Shown in pieces: positions 1 through 8,938 of a stretch of DNA of 64,000 nt. The position numbers and the translations under genes were made by a program. Source of the DNA: Acidobacteriota bacterium (GTDB lineage: Bacteria; Acidobacteriota; Thermoanaerobaculia; Multivoradales; J023); assembly GCA_029263395.1 (NCBI GenBank), contig JAJCXO010000136.1, positions 31,916 to 95,915 on the forward strand. Reading direction: 5' to 3'. The notes below the pieces were generated by a model. It was not told the DNA's origin. It did not search any database and was given only the letters and a program-made list of their open reading frames with translations. Within the stretch, counting starts at the first letter, position 1; the number at the start of each line of letters is the position of its first letter.

Positions 1-2
1 CG

Positions 3-1043
3 ATCAACGGTGATGACTTCCAATACCAGTTGCAACAGTTGCATGCGGCGGCGCTGGATCGTCCAGACATCAAGGTCGTGGATGGCTATCTGCAAGGTCG
101 GGAGCAACGGGTCTTGATGAATACCTGCGATGCCTATGTATCACTGCACCGGTCCGAGGGATTCGGGTTCACCATGGCCGAAGCGATGGCGCTCGGCAAG
201 CCGGTCATCGCCACTGGCTACTCGGGCAACATGGACTTCATGACCGAAGAAAATAGCTACCCGGTTCCGTACGAACGAGTTCGAGTGGGTAAGGGTAACG
301 CTCCCTATCCTTCACACTCTCACTGGGCAAATCCTGACGTTGCAGCCGCTGCAGACCGGATGCGCAGGGTCTTCGACCACCGCGGGGAAGCTCGCGCCAA
401 GGCCGAACAAGCCCGGCGAGACATCGAAACTCGACACACTCCAGAGATCAAGGCACGCTTCGTCGTTGATCGCCTAAACCGCATCCGCGAGGAATCCATC
501 CGTCACAAGCCAGCCGCCACATCTTACCTCGTACTGGGTTATGGTGCCGATACAACCGGCACCGACTCGACCGTTTGTGACGAGATCCTGGAAAGCCGAA
601 AGCGACACACCGATCGCTCGTTCAGGTCATTCGACTCACTGGCCAAGTTGCTCGATACCCAACTCCATCAGCTGACCGAAGACGACATCGTGTCGGATCT
701 GATCTGTGGATCGCTCGACGGCGCGAGGCTCGACAGCGATGGCGCCGTCGGACTTTGGGGATGGGCCTATGACCCACGTACCAACACCCCGGCTCGCGCA
801 GTCGCCCTGGTCGTCAACGAACAGCAGGTACCGGTACAGATTCGGGTCGAGAGTGCTCGCCCGGATGTCGCCAACTATCTCGGTAAACCCGAGCTCAGCA
901 CGGTCGGTTGGAGTTTCATGGTAGCCCCCAGCTTCCTGGCCCAAGGCAAAAATGACTTCGAAGCGTATGCACTGTTGGACGACGGCCGATTTGGTAAGGT
1001 AGCCGGCAAGGATGGTAACGGACTCAGCGTCACCATCAGCTGA
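3..1043 (+). CDS. glycosyltransferase family 4-like protein, 5' truncated by window edge
   Basis: The reading frame is open from the first bases, so the true start lies outside the window; the TTG at 30 is not a credible start. The visible part carries the C-terminal Rossmann half of a GT-B glycosyltransferase: a motif with RSEGFGFTMAEAMALGKPV has the E-x7-E spacing that binds the nucleotide-sugar donor in GT4 enzymes. It would transfer a sugar in the cytoplasm, probably for surface polysaccharide or glycolipid. About 190 residues follow the GT domain; the last 100, including GLWGWAYDPRTNTPARAV, look like a separate beta-rich module of the kind appended to some glycan-related proteins. The acceptor and sugar cannot be told. 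Family assignment is firm, specificity unknown. Confidence 0.8.
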   Translation: MNGDDFQYQLQQLHAAALDRPDIKVVDGYLQGREQRVLMNTCDAYVSLHRSEGFGFTMAEAMALGKPVIATGYSGNMDFMTEENSYPVPYERVRVGKGNAPYPSHSHWANPDVAAAADRMRRVFDHRGEARAKAEQARRDIETRHTPEIKARFVVDRLNRIREESIRHKPAATSYLVLGYGADTTGTDSTVCDEILESRKRHTDRSFRSFDSLAKLLDTQLHQLTEDDIVSDLICGSLDGARLDSDGAVGLWGWAYDPRTNTPARAVALVVNEQQVPVQIRVESARPDVANYLGKPELSTVGWSFMVAPSFLAQGKNDFEAYALLDDGRFGKVAGKDGNGLSVTIS

Positions 1044-1140
1044 GCACCTCCCAGCCTCCTCTCGCCATCTCCTTCGGTTTCTCTCGACGAACGGAGAACC
1101 CCTTCACCCTTTTCGGTTCTGCACCGAGTCTTCGGGGAAC

Positions 1141-3105
1141 GTGCCTACCCACAACGTATCTACCAGCATCGTCAGACTCTTCGTTGCTGCCTGTTTCTTT
1201 TCGACCGGCTTCGTCCAAGCAGCAACAGACAAGCCATGCCGTTCCGCCGCCCGGCTTGCCGAGGCTGCGCTCACCGGCACGGGCAGCTGGGGTGATCTCA
1301 CACTCGAGAGCATTTATACCCTCGACGAGCAGTTGCTGGTCGACGAGGGTGTCCTGGAAGCCACCGTCGAGACCCGTGTGTCCGGTAAGTCACTCCGTAG
1401 TCTGCAAAACCTCCGGGCTTCGACCCTCTGCGTTTCAGTCGTACTGGACGCCGAGGGTGACTTGCCAGTGGCTGACCACCGTCGGCTGGACGTCGGCAGT
1501 TTGGAAGGCGCCGAGGTTTGGAGCTACGGCGCTCGTATTCGCTTGCCAGAGACCGCCGGCCAGCTGTTGATAATCGTCGAGGAGCCCGCTTCAGGGCTGT
1601 GGGGAGCAAGCATCGCCGACGATATTGGAGAGCTTCCCCGCCCCGGGCAGCGAGCGGTCCACTTGGAGGGTAGAGTTCCGGCTTGGCACGAGACCCATGG
1701 TGGACCGGCGTCACGCTCTGCAGACCAGGATCAAGGCAAGGCACCAACCCTCATCCGCCTGATACCACCACGCCAACAACCGGTCACCGGCCCCACCCGC
1801 TTCGACGCCCTGGTGTCGTCGACTGTCGTCGAGCGCGTAATCTTCGAGCTCGATGGCCGCCAGGTCGCAGAACGCAAACGCTCGAAGCTATTAGAACGCC
1901 CCTTTGCAGCCCGTATTGCTCTCGACAACCCGCCGCGCCCCCAGACTCTGCGCGTCATTGCGTTCGACGACCAAGGCAGGGAGATCGACAGCGACACGCT
2001 GATCGTCAACGAGATCGACGCTCCGTTGCGAGCTCGGATCCGCAAGCTGACCGGCGACCCAGCCTCAGGCTCGGTCGAGATCGCTGCTGAGGTCACGATT
2101 CCGTCGGGCAGCACCCTCGATCGCATCGAGCTTTACCATAACCAGACTCTGCTGCAGACGTTCACCAAAAGCCCAATTCGCGCCCAGGTACCAACCCCCA
2201 GTCCATCCTCTGAAGACTACATCCGGGTAGCTGCCTTCCTCACGGACGGCAACTCGATCGACGATGTCGTGTTATTGGGATCACCGGTGGACATTGAGGA
2301 GGTCGAGGTCAATCTGGTGGAACTCCACGTCGTGGTCAGTGATCGCCAAGGGGAACCGGTCAGCGATCTCCGGCAAGAGGACTTCACCATCATTCACCGC
2401 GGTAAAGCGCAACCGCCTCAGAGCTTCGCCCATGCCGATGACGTTGCTCTGCTGCTGGGGTTGGTCATCGACACCTCCGGCTCGATGCGTCTGATGATGG
2501 AAGACACTCGCCGAGCCGCAACCAAGTTCCTCGGCTCGACAGTCCTAGAACAGGACCGTGCTTTTTTGGTCGACTTTGCGCTCCGCCCGCGGCTGCTCCA
2601 CCCCACGACGTCCGATCTCGTACCGCTGCTGCTCGACCTCGCAAAGCTCAACGCTGATGGCAAAACAGCAATGTACGACGCCATCGTGTTCTCGATGCTG
2701 CAGTTCGAGCGCCAGGGAGGCCGCAAGGCGTTGGTTGTACTCACCGACGGTGACGATCTCGATAGTCGATTCGGTCCCGCCTACTGCGTCGACCTGGCGC
2801 ACAAGACCGGTGTCCCGGTCTACATCATTGGCCTCGATGGCCTCGACAGCTATGAACGGCGTTACAGCAAAAGAGACTTGCGCAAGGTCACCGAAGGCAC
2901 CGGTGGCCGGCTGTACTTCGTCCAATCGTTCGACGAGCTCGATCAAGCCTACGCGCAAATCAACGCCGAGCTCCGTAGCCAATATTCGCTGTCCTTCTAT
3001 GTCGACAGCGACCTCGACGACGCCGAGCGACGAGACGTCGAAGTCCAGGTTCATCGCCCTGGTTTGAGTGCTCGCACTGTCATCGGTGCCGGCTCGACTC
3101 CCTGA
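1141..3105 (+). CDS. secreted VWFA-related domain protein (TIGR03436-like)
   Basis: I place the start at the GTG at 1141 because it gives a clean signal peptide (hydrophobic RLFVAACFFSTGFVQA) and has a GGGGAA just upstream; the frame itself is open further 5' into the glycosyltransferase. The protein is 654 residues. The middle is beta-rich, Ig-like. Near residues 395-430 there is the block with VVVSDRQGEPVSDLRQEDF that precedes the VWA domain in the acidobacterial VWFA-related family, and at about 440-450 the MIDAS motif DTSGS. The VWA fold binds a divalent ion and a protein ligand. Members are exported and thought to act in cell-surface assembly or adhesion, but no precise role is known. 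It follows the glycosyltransferase closely and may share its transcript. Confidence 0.8.
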   Translation: MPTHNVSTSIVRLFVAACFFSTGFVQAATDKPCRSAARLAEAALTGTGSWGDLTLESIYTLDEQLLVDEGVLEATVETRVSGKSLRSLQNLRASTLCVSVVLDAEGDLPVADHRRLDVGSLEGAEVWSYGARIRLPETAGQLLIIVEEPASGLWGASIADDIGELPRPGQRAVHLEGRVPAWHETHGGPASRSADQDQGKAPTLIRLIPPRQQPVTGPTRFDALVSSTVVERVIFELDGRQVAERKRSKLLERPFAARIALDNPPRPQTLRVIAFDDQGREIDSDTLIVNEIDAPLRARIRKLTGDPASGSVEIAAEVTIPSGSTLDRIELYHNQTLLQTFTKSPIRAQVPTPSPSSEDYIRVAAFLTDGNSIDDVVLLGSPVDIEEVEVNLVELHVVVSDRQGEPVSDLRQEDFTIIHRGKAQPPQSFAHADDVALLLGLVIDTSGSMRLMMEDTRRAATKFLGSTVLEQDRAFLVDFALRPRLLHPTTSDLVPLLLDLAKLNADGKTAMYDAIVFSMLQFERQGGRKALVVLTDGDDLDSRFGPAYCVDLAHKTGVPVYIIGLDGLDSYERRYSKRDLRKVTEGTGGRLYFVQSFDELDQAYAQINAELRSQYSLSFYVDSDLDDAERRDVEVQVHRPGLSARTVIGAGSTP

Positions 3106-3458
3106 GTCGACACTGACAGACGCACTTTCGAACTTCGGAGGCTCCTCGAAAAAGGAGTCCTTCCGAGGCCGGCTCTGCTGCGTCCAAGAAAGATCTTAGT
3201 GAAAAAAACTCACATCCCGGAATAACACCTCAGACCTTAGCGTTACCTACTCATGAATGCGACACCTGATATGACACCAACAAACTAAAGATCGACACAC
3301 AGGCTGTTAGCAGAAGCAAGACATTGATCTCGGGAGACCGAATGACGATAGATCCGAACTTAGGCACTTGCTGGTGCCAAAACTCACTCGGCGCCAAAAG
3401 GCGCCAGGAACCCAACAAGCGCCAATGGGCGCCATCCACAACCCAAAGGAGAGACCCC
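3106..3458 (+). promoter_or_regulatory. leader of hsp20 with GGCGCC hairpins, candidate RNA thermometer
   Basis: This 353-bp gap has an imperfect stem-loop at 3134-3167 just after the VWA gene, perhaps its terminator. The last 100 bases before hsp20 hold five GGCGCC-like blocks: CTGGTGCC at 3371 can pair with GGCGCCAG at 3400, GGCGCC at 3390 lies next to a second copy across AAAA, and GCGCC 3419-3423 pairs with GGCGC 3428-3432. The Shine-Dalgarno AAAGGAGAG (3445-3453) lies 13 nt after the last stem. Hsp20 genes are often controlled by such 5' UTR structures. That this one melts with heat is inference. Confidence 0.4.
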
Positions 3459-3920
3459 ATGTTTCAGCACGCTATGATGACCCGTCCCCGCACCCCTAAC
3501 CGTCGTCACGAGCCCTTCCAGGGCCTCTTCAGTCAGGTACTCGACAACTTCTGGAACGACGCCGACTTCGTCGCCGACTCCGAAACCGGCCAGCGCACCT
3601 GGGTGCCGGCTGTCGACATCCGCGAGACTGAAGACGCCTTCGTTGCCACCGCCGATCTACCGGGGCTGACCAAGGACGACATCGACGTTTCGATCGAGGA
3701 CAACGTCCTCACCGTCAGCGGTGAGCGTAAGTTTGAAGACGCGACCGATAACGGCACCTTCCGTCGCGTCGAGCGCTCCTACGGCACCTTCCGCCGGTCC
3801 TTCACTCTGCCGCGCGGCGTCGATCCGGCAAAAGTCGAGGCCAAGTTCGAAAATGGTGTTCTGGCTCTCGACATCCCGAAGTCCGAGATCGCCAAGAGTC
3901 GCAAGATCACTGTCGGCTAA
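3459..3920 (+). CDS. small heat shock protein, Hsp20/alpha-crystallin family
   Basis: The start is the ATG at 3459, five bases after AAAGGAGAG; the upstream in-frame extension is leader RNA. The product is 153 residues, normal for bacterial class A small heat shock proteins. An N-terminal arm (MFQHAMMTRPR) precedes the alpha-crystallin domain from about residue 45, with the conserved stretches VDIRETEDAFVATADLPG and FENGVLALDIPK. The C-terminus RKITVG offers an I-x-V motif of the kind that docks on neighbouring dimers during oligomer assembly. The protein holds unfolding clients in the cytoplasm without using ATP. It stands alone, with its own leader and terminator. Identification is secure. 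Confidence 0.95.
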   Translation: MFQHAMMTRPRTPNRRHEPFQGLFSQVLDNFWNDADFVADSETGQRTWVPAVDIRETEDAFVATADLPGLTKDDIDVSIEDNVLTVSGERKFEDATDNGTFRRVERSYGTFRRSFTLPRGVDPAKVEAKFENGVLALDIPKSEIAKSRKITVG

Positions 3921-3946
3921 AAGACGCTTCGCAATGGTTCGAATTG

Positions 3947-3974
3947 AACGCCCGCCTTTGGCGGGCGTTTTTAT
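3947..3974 (+). terminator. intrinsic terminator after hsp20
   Basis: AACGCCCGCC and GGCGGGCGTT form a perfect 10-bp stem around a TTT loop, followed by TTTATT. It lies 27 bp after the hsp20 stop codon. The U-tract is on the plus strand, but the stem could also stop readthrough from the minus-strand operon that ends at 4018. Confidence 0.9.
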
Positions 3975-4017
3975 TTGCGCACACTGGTCGACTGGTCGAG
4001 CCAAGCTTGCTAGGCGG

Positions 4018-5127
4018 CTACAGCAACAGATTTCGTTCGATGATGGTCAGCTGACGACGAGCTGCCGCCAGGTTGGCCTGGTCACGCTCCAGGGCGAGGT
4101 AGAGAAAGAGATCCGGAGCTGCGGTCAGCACCCGGATCAAGTGATACTGATCCTCGAGTGTGATGAGGATGTCCTCGATCGGGGTGTCGAGGCCGAGGTC
4201 CTGCACCACCTTCAGCTTGGAGCGCACCACGGCAGTGTTGCCGACACTGGCGATGTCGATGTCCAACTGCTCGCCACCACCGACTTTGCCCAAACGTTCT
4301 CCGGTCACGTGATCCATCAAGGCGACACCGATGGCGCCGGCGATGTGCATACACTCCTCGAGACTGACCGCAACCCGTACCTCCAGACGCTCTCTCTTGG
4401 GTTCGGCCGGTGAAGATGCATCTACTACAGGAGCTTCCTCAGCACCTTCGTCTTTCAGGCGCATAGCCTCGAGCAGCAGGTGGTTGAGAGGCGCACGGAT
4501 GGTCTTGCGCCGTGGGGACATACCGGTATGAAGATCTAGACTGGCTCCATCTTCCCAACTCAGGATCTCGAGCGCCGCGCCGTCACCCGAGCGCCGATCT
4601 CTGCGGGCATCCACCAGGGATCCATCACGAAACATCAGCTCGCCGACTTGCCCGTCTTTCGAAACGCGTAGCTTGCAAGTCTTGCGCTCCAGGGCAAGAA
4701 GCTGAACAAAACCAGCCAAAGTAATCCCCTCGATATGACTGCGCTGACCTTCAGCAGCAACACGGATCATCTTGATCAAGTCCGGTAAGTCGACCGGCTT
4801 TTCGACGTAGCTGAAACTGCCATAGAGGGCGATCTCGTTCTCTATCCGTGGATTGCCGAACGCAGTCACCACGATCACCGGGCGCCGCGAGCCCTGATTG
4901 CGCAAAATCAGCAGTAGCTCCAGGCCGTCCATGACCGGCATTGCAATATCGGTGATTATCACGTCCACTGGGCCTGCCTCGATCTGATCGAGGGCTTCGC
5001 GGCCGTTGGCGGCCTGCAGCACGGTGTAGTGTGGACAAGCGGTCTGGAGTACTTCGGAGGCACTGCAGCGAAAAAGGTCTTCGTCGTCGACAATCAGTAC
5101 GACTGGCTGAGCTTCCAAGCGAGTCAT
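4018..5127 (-). CDS. response regulator with DUF4388 and roadblock/LC7-like region
   Basis: A 369-residue cytoplasmic protein. Residues 8-120 are a receiver domain with the acidic pocket D14/D15, phospho-acceptor D60 in ITDIAMPVMDG, T88 and K110 before P111. A DUF4388 (PatA-like) segment follows at roughly 128-230. The last 120 residues (from about LEVRVAVSLEEC) look like a roadblock/LC7 fold, the module that regulates small GTPases in gliding and polarity systems. There is no DNA-binding domain, so output is probably protein-protein. Its ATG overlaps the stop codon of the sensor kinase gene (ATGA), so the two are translated as a pair, and the kinase is its likely phosphodonor. Receiver assignment is sure, the C-terminal fold less so. 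Confidence 0.85.
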   Translation of the reverse strand: MTRLEAQPVVLIVDDEDLFRCSASEVLQTACPHYTVLQAANGREALDQIEAGPVDVIITDIAMPVMDGLELLLILRNQGSRRPVIVVTAFGNPRIENEIALYGSFSYVEKPVDLPDLIKMIRVAAEGQRSHIEGITLAGFVQLLALERKTCKLRVSKDGQVGELMFRDGSLVDARRDRRSGDGAALEILSWEDGASLDLHTGMSPRRKTIRAPLNHLLLEAMRLKDEGAEEAPVVDASSPAEPKRERLEVRVAVSLEECMHIAGAIGVALMDHVTGERLGKVGGGEQLDIDIASVGNTAVVRSKLKVVQDLGLDTPIEDILITLEDQYHLIRVLTAAPDLFLYLALERDQANLAAARRQLTIIERNLLL

Positions 5128-6614
5128 GACGAGGGGGCTTCTCGGCCAATAAATCTTTTGGGGTCTTGTCGATCGAACAGCAGACGGGCCTCGGTGCCAG
5201 CTGTCGAGCTATCGAGCTCGATACTGCCACGCATCAGCGACAAGAGATGCCGACTGATCGCTAGTCCCAACCCGGTACCACCAGAGCGTGTCGTGTAGAA
5301 AGGCTTGAACACATGCGGCAAGTGATCGGCCGGAATACCGGGCCCATTATCCCGCACCATCAGCTCGATATGCTCACTTTGACGATCGGCCAGGATTTCG
5401 ATTTGATGATCGGCGTTACCCACGAAGGCAACCATCGCATTGCCGATCAAATTGAGCAGCACTTGATGTAGGGCTTGCGGATCGCCCCATAGCGTGTCAG
5501 CACGGTCGCTGATATGCATCCGAAGTTGCACCCCTTGGCGCTCACACTCGGATTGCGCCAAGTGTTGAAATCGCGAGAGAAAGGCCTGGACGTCGATCAA
5601 CTCGGGCTTGGGTTCGTCGTACAGACTGTAACTGCGCAAAGAACGCAGCAGGGATTCGACCCGGCCAAGCTCATCTCCCATCCGTGTGAGATAGGTGCGT
5701 GCTTTGGCCAAAGGCATCGCCGCCAGGCCATCGTTCACCACTTGCAGAGCTGCCTTGACCGAGTTGATCGGATTGCCCAGCTCGTGACGAATACCTGAAA
5801 ACACTACCCCAAGATGATCATGGAAATTGTGCGCTTCGGCGATCGACTCGAGACGCCGACGTTCCGTCACATCCCGCCCCACCGCCAGGAACTCGACGAC
5901 GTCACCGACTCGATCACGAATCGGCGACACGGTCACGCTTACGAATCGTCGTTCAGCAACCCCTCGGCGAACGGCGTAGGCGCGCCGCCATCCTTGCCCA
6001 CGGCGCAACATCTTACGGGCCCAATGAAGCTCCGTGACCTGCTCCGGCGCGCCGGGAAGCTTCCATGCGAGTTGACCGATAACTGCCTTTTGTGAAGCAC
6101 TACTCCATTCGAAGTAGGCCTCATTGGCATAGCGAACGAGGCCAGATCGATCGAACAGCACCACATTGTCGGCCAACTGACCAATCGCTTGCTCGAGGGC
6201 TCGCTGCTGGCGGCTGCGTTCGCGCTCGGCCGTCACATCGCGCTGAATGCCGAAGAAATGGGTGATGTCGCCGCCAGCATTTCGAATCGGCTCGATATAC
6301 CAGCGCATGATGAAGGGGGCACCGTCTTTTCGATAGTTGACCGCCTCACCTTCGAACGTCTCCCCAAGTTCCAAACAGGCGCGTAAGTTCCTGAGGACAC
6401 GACGATCGGTCTCGGGTCCCTGCAAGAAACGGGGGTTCTGACCAACCAGCTCGGGCCACGAGTAGCCGGTCATCTCGAGGAAAGCTGGATTGGCAAAAAG
6501 GATGCGCGGCCCAGGCTCATCCAACTCGGCATCGGTCACGATAAACGCTTCGTGCAAGCGCTGGAGCGCCTCGACGAGCAGTTGCGGAGCCTCAATGAGC
6601 AGATTAGGCGTCAC
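5124..6614 (-). CDS. PAS/LOV-like sensor histidine kinase
   Basis: A 496-residue kinase with no clear membrane segment. The first sensor module (about 15-130) is LOV-like: GQNPRFLQGPETD at 58-70, NYRKDG from 93 and FFGIQRDVT at 120-128 match the flavin-binding signature, but the cysteine that forms the flavin adduct is a proline (P61). A second PAS/PAC spans about 138-250. The H-box RHELGNP has H277; the N, G1 and G2 boxes (LNLIGNAMVAF, DNGPGIP, GGTGLGLAIS) are intact, so the kinase should be active. The gene is first in a two-gene unit with the response regulator, sharing ATGA. It may sense redox or ligand state rather than light through a covalent adduct. Confidence 0.88.
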   Translation of the reverse strand: MTPNLLIEAPQLLVEALQRLHEAFIVTDAELDEPGPRILFANPAFLEMTGYSWPELVGQNPRFLQGPETDRRVLRNLRACLELGETFEGEAVNYRKDGAPFIMRWYIEPIRNAGGDITHFFGIQRDVTAERERSRQQRALEQAIGQLADNVVLFDRSGLVRYANEAYFEWSSASQKAVIGQLAWKLPGAPEQVTELHWARKMLRRGQGWRRAYAVRRGVAERRFVSVTVSPIRDRVGDVVEFLAVGRDVTERRRLESIAEAHNFHDHLGVVFSGIRHELGNPINSVKAALQVVNDGLAAMPLAKARTYLTRMGDELGRVESLLRSLRSYSLYDEPKPELIDVQAFLSRFQHLAQSECERQGVQLRMHISDRADTLWGDPQALHQVLLNLIGNAMVAFVGNADHQIEILADRQSEHIELMVRDNGPGIPADHLPHVFKPFYTTRSGGTGLGLAISRHLLSLMRGSIELDSSTAGTEARLLFDRQDPKRFIGREAPSS

Positions 6615-6685
6615 AGAGATGCCACGCTACCTCGAGCCCCAATCGGAGCTCCAGCCGAAGTCGAGCAGTCACGGGTCGCCGCCAT

Positions 6686-7969
6686 TCAAGGGCCCGGCTT
6701 GGGCGCCGGATCGGCTACTAACACGAAACGTGTCAGATGACGCAGATCTTTCACCAGCAGGCCATCTTGCACCCAAGCCGGCTGCGCCCAGACTTCGCTG
6801 GTCGCAACCTCGTAACGCGCAGCTTCCTCGAGTGCCTGGTTTTTCCAGCGCAGCACCTTCAGCTCGGCATCGGTATTCGACACCAACAGCCAGTCCCCGG
6901 CCATCGTCAGGACGGCATTGGTGCCACCGCGACCTTCGTCTTCCCACAACACTTTGCCAGTCTCGGGATCGAGGGCGAAGAGCTGGCCCTTGCGACGATT
7001 GGAGAAGCCATAGACCCGTTCACCATCCGTCACCGGCGAGGCCATGCGCTGGGTGAGCTCTTTGTTGTGCCAGTGATCTTCGACCACCCAACCCTTGTCC
7101 GTTTTCTTGGGCCACACCGACAGGGTACCGTTCTCGTAGTCGGAGATCAGAATCCGTTCGCCGACCACCAACGGATCGACGATGTTCTCCCGGTATTTGT
7201 CGGGATAAGGACGACTCCACAACAGATCGCCGGTGCGAGGATCAAAACCCAGAAGATCAGTCGTAGCAAACGTCACCACTTGTGATGCCCCATCAATCTC
7301 GATCCAGAAGGGTGAAGCATAACCAGGACCTTGCCCTTCCCAACCCCACTTTTCCTTGCCGGTATGCAGATCGGCGGCAAAAAAGCGACCGGCGCGATCG
7401 TCTCCGAGGTGCGCATACACCACGCCATCAGCCACCAACGGCGACATCGACGAACCGCAGAATGTCTCCTCAGGCGCCGACTTGTCGGAATAGTCGCGGG
7501 TCCAGAGCACCTTGCCGTCTTTGGTCTGATGGCAGGAGAAACGGGCGTCGATGCCCAAGAAGCAGACCACGTCATCGGCCACAACCGGCGTCGACTTAGG
7601 GCCTTTACCGTATTTCACTGCCGCCTGGTGCATATCGTACGGCGTCGGGAAACGATGCGTCCAACGCGTCTTGCCACTCACCAAATCAAGCGCCATCGCC
7701 ACTTCGTCGTCACCCTGTCGGGCCATCAAATAGACCGTGTCACCGGCAACCACTGGCGACGCAAAACCTTCCCCCACCTCGACTTTCCACATCTGCCGCG
7801 GTGCCTCAGGCCATGCCGACGGCACCTGGAACATCGGCGCATGGCCATCGCGCGCCACGCCCCGCCACTGCGACCAGTCTTCGGCACTGGCGACCGGGGT
7901 CAACACGACACCGAAGATCGTCAGCCAGAGAAGCACTCGGGGAATACGTAGATTGGATCTCGAGAACAT
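6686..7969 (-). CDS. secreted PQQ-like beta-propeller protein
   Basis: A 427-residue protein with a signal peptide (RVLLWLTIFGVVLTPVASAED). The mature part is a beta-propeller of PQQ/BamB-like blades: recurrent GDTVYLM, ALDLVSGKTRWTH, LHTGKEKWGW, FDPRTGDLLW and LDPETGKVLW segments, each ending in the W of the blade. The opening DWSQWRG is typical of the exported PQQ-binding-like repeat proteins common in Acidobacteria and Planctomycetes. These may be scaffold, chaperone or quinoprotein; no dehydrogenase-specific residues could be recognised, so no enzyme activity is claimed. It is transcribed divergently from the SMC-like pair and alone from its own promoter region. Confidence 0.8.
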   Translation of the reverse strand: MFSRSNLRIPRVLLWLTIFGVVLTPVASAEDWSQWRGVARDGHAPMFQVPSAWPEAPRQMWKVEVGEGFASPVVAGDTVYLMARQGDDEVAMALDLVSGKTRWTHRFPTPYDMHQAAVKYGKGPKSTPVVADDVVCFLGIDARFSCHQTKDGKVLWTRDYSDKSAPEETFCGSSMSPLVADGVVYAHLGDDRAGRFFAADLHTGKEKWGWEGQGPGYASPFWIEIDGASQVVTFATTDLLGFDPRTGDLLWSRPYPDKYRENIVDPLVVGERILISDYENGTLSVWPKKTDKGWVVEDHWHNKELTQRMASPVTDGERVYGFSNRRKGQLFALDPETGKVLWEDEGRGGTNAVLTMAGDWLLVSNTDAELKVLRWKNQALEEAARYEVATSEVWAQPAWVQDGLLVKDLRHLTRFVLVADPAPKPGP

Positions 7970-8153
7970 TCGTGGTCTCCTAAGAGGTCTGTCGTCGAGG
8001 CACAGCTATGATCGATGCATAACGATCGGTCAAGACTTAGCGGTCGTTCAAGGCTCTGCAGGCATCATACAAGACGATCTCAGGTTGACTTGGACTTCGG
8101 CGAAACCGAGCAGCAAACAACGAGGCCACCGAGGACCTTTCTCAACTATGGGC

Positions 8154-8182
8154 TCGGACAGGCGAGGCAGTCGTCATATAAT
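8154..8182 (+). promoter_or_regulatory. candidate sigma-70 promoter of the SMC-like pair
   Basis: A perfect TATAAT at 8177-8182 lies 17 nt after TCGGAC at 8154-8159, a weak -35. The start point would be near 8189, giving a leader of about 50 nt to the ATG at 8240. It is the only consensus -10 seen in the 270-bp divergent gap between the PQQ gene and the pair. Confidence 0.45.
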
Positions 8183-8239
8183 CGCCTGCTCTCTGCGCAC
8201 TCGCCTCAACTACTGAATATCCTCAGCCGAACAAACTCG

Positions 8240-8938
8240 ATGGACTGGACTGCCATGATCGGGCGCGAGAGCCCTATCGAATACGATGCCCTGCGGGTGT
8301 TGTTGATCGTGCATCAGTTGGGGACTCGGACTTCCCGGCGTTGGACCGTCGATAGTGAACATCTACTCCAACAACTCGATCATCTGGTCCGACACCCGAT
8401 CGATCTTGCTTTTGTGGTGATGGATCACATCCGCCACCAGCCCGGTACTGAAACAGCGCCACGAGATCTGCCCGCCCGCGTCCGACGACTGCTCGATCTA
8501 CCACCGCGTGCCCGCCATCGTCGCGCTATCTTCAGTCCCTTCGAGCGTGGCTCCTGGCAACGATGGGATGACGTCCTTGCCTTTCTGGGCTGCCGTGACC
8601 TGCTACGAATCTCTCCGCTGGCACCAGACGATTCGCGATTCGAGCTCACCGAAAGAGCCGTCGGCTGGCTCGAAACCACGGTTCTCGAGACTGCGGCAGG
8701 GTCTGATGCCGCAGAGTCTGATGCGGCAGGGTCTGATGCTCTGGCACGTGAACTAGAACGGTGCGCCTTACTTCGTACCGCCTTGCCTCCTCGTCTGCTG
8801 GGTGGACGGGGGCTCCTCGAGCCCCACCTGGACGGCGTCCGCTCGCGGCTAACCGCCTATCAGTCGGACGAACAACTCGACGTCGAAGACGATTTGATCG
8901 CTGGTCTGTTTCAAGCGACCTTCCTGGAGCCTCTATGA
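8240..8938 (+). CDS. small partner of SMC-like ATPase, unknown function
   Basis: A 232-residue protein starting at ATG 8240 (MDWTAM); an alternative is ATG 8255. The in-frame sequence further upstream has no protein-like character and contains the promoter. The N-terminal part (EYDALRVLLIVHQLGT then LLQQLDHLVRHP) has the helical look of a winged-helix or kleisin-associated small subunit; a long middle part is Arg/Leu rich. Residues about 153-167 are three 5-residue repeats (AGSDA, AESDA, AGSDA). Its stop overlaps the ATG of the ATPase gene (ATGA). Small genes of this size and position accompany SMC/Rad50-like ATPases in ABC-3C, Lamassu and Mks-type systems, so a loader or regulator role is plausible. 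I do not recognise the family. Confidence 0.6.
   Translation: MDWTAMIGRESPIEYDALRVLLIVHQLGTRTSRRWTVDSEHLLQQLDHLVRHPIDLAFVVMDHIRHQPGTETAPRDLPARVRRLLDLPPRARHRRAIFSPFERGSWQRWDDVLAFLGCRDLLRISPLAPDDSRFELTERAVGWLETTVLETAAGSDAAESDAAGSDALARELERCALLRTALPPRLLGGRGLLEPHLDGVRSRLTAYQSDEQLDVEDDLIAGLFQATFLEPL
8696..8740 (+). repeat. 15-bp in-frame tandem repeat, 3 copies
   Basis: Three units of GCAGGGTCTGATGCC type encode AGSDA, AESDA, AGSDA in a hydrophilic linker of the small SMC-partner gene. Confidence 0.9.

Noticed and set aside
2545..3054. Plus/minus shadow ORFs of 169 codons in the VWA gene
   Set aside because: Both lie inside the VWA domain coding region, in other frames.
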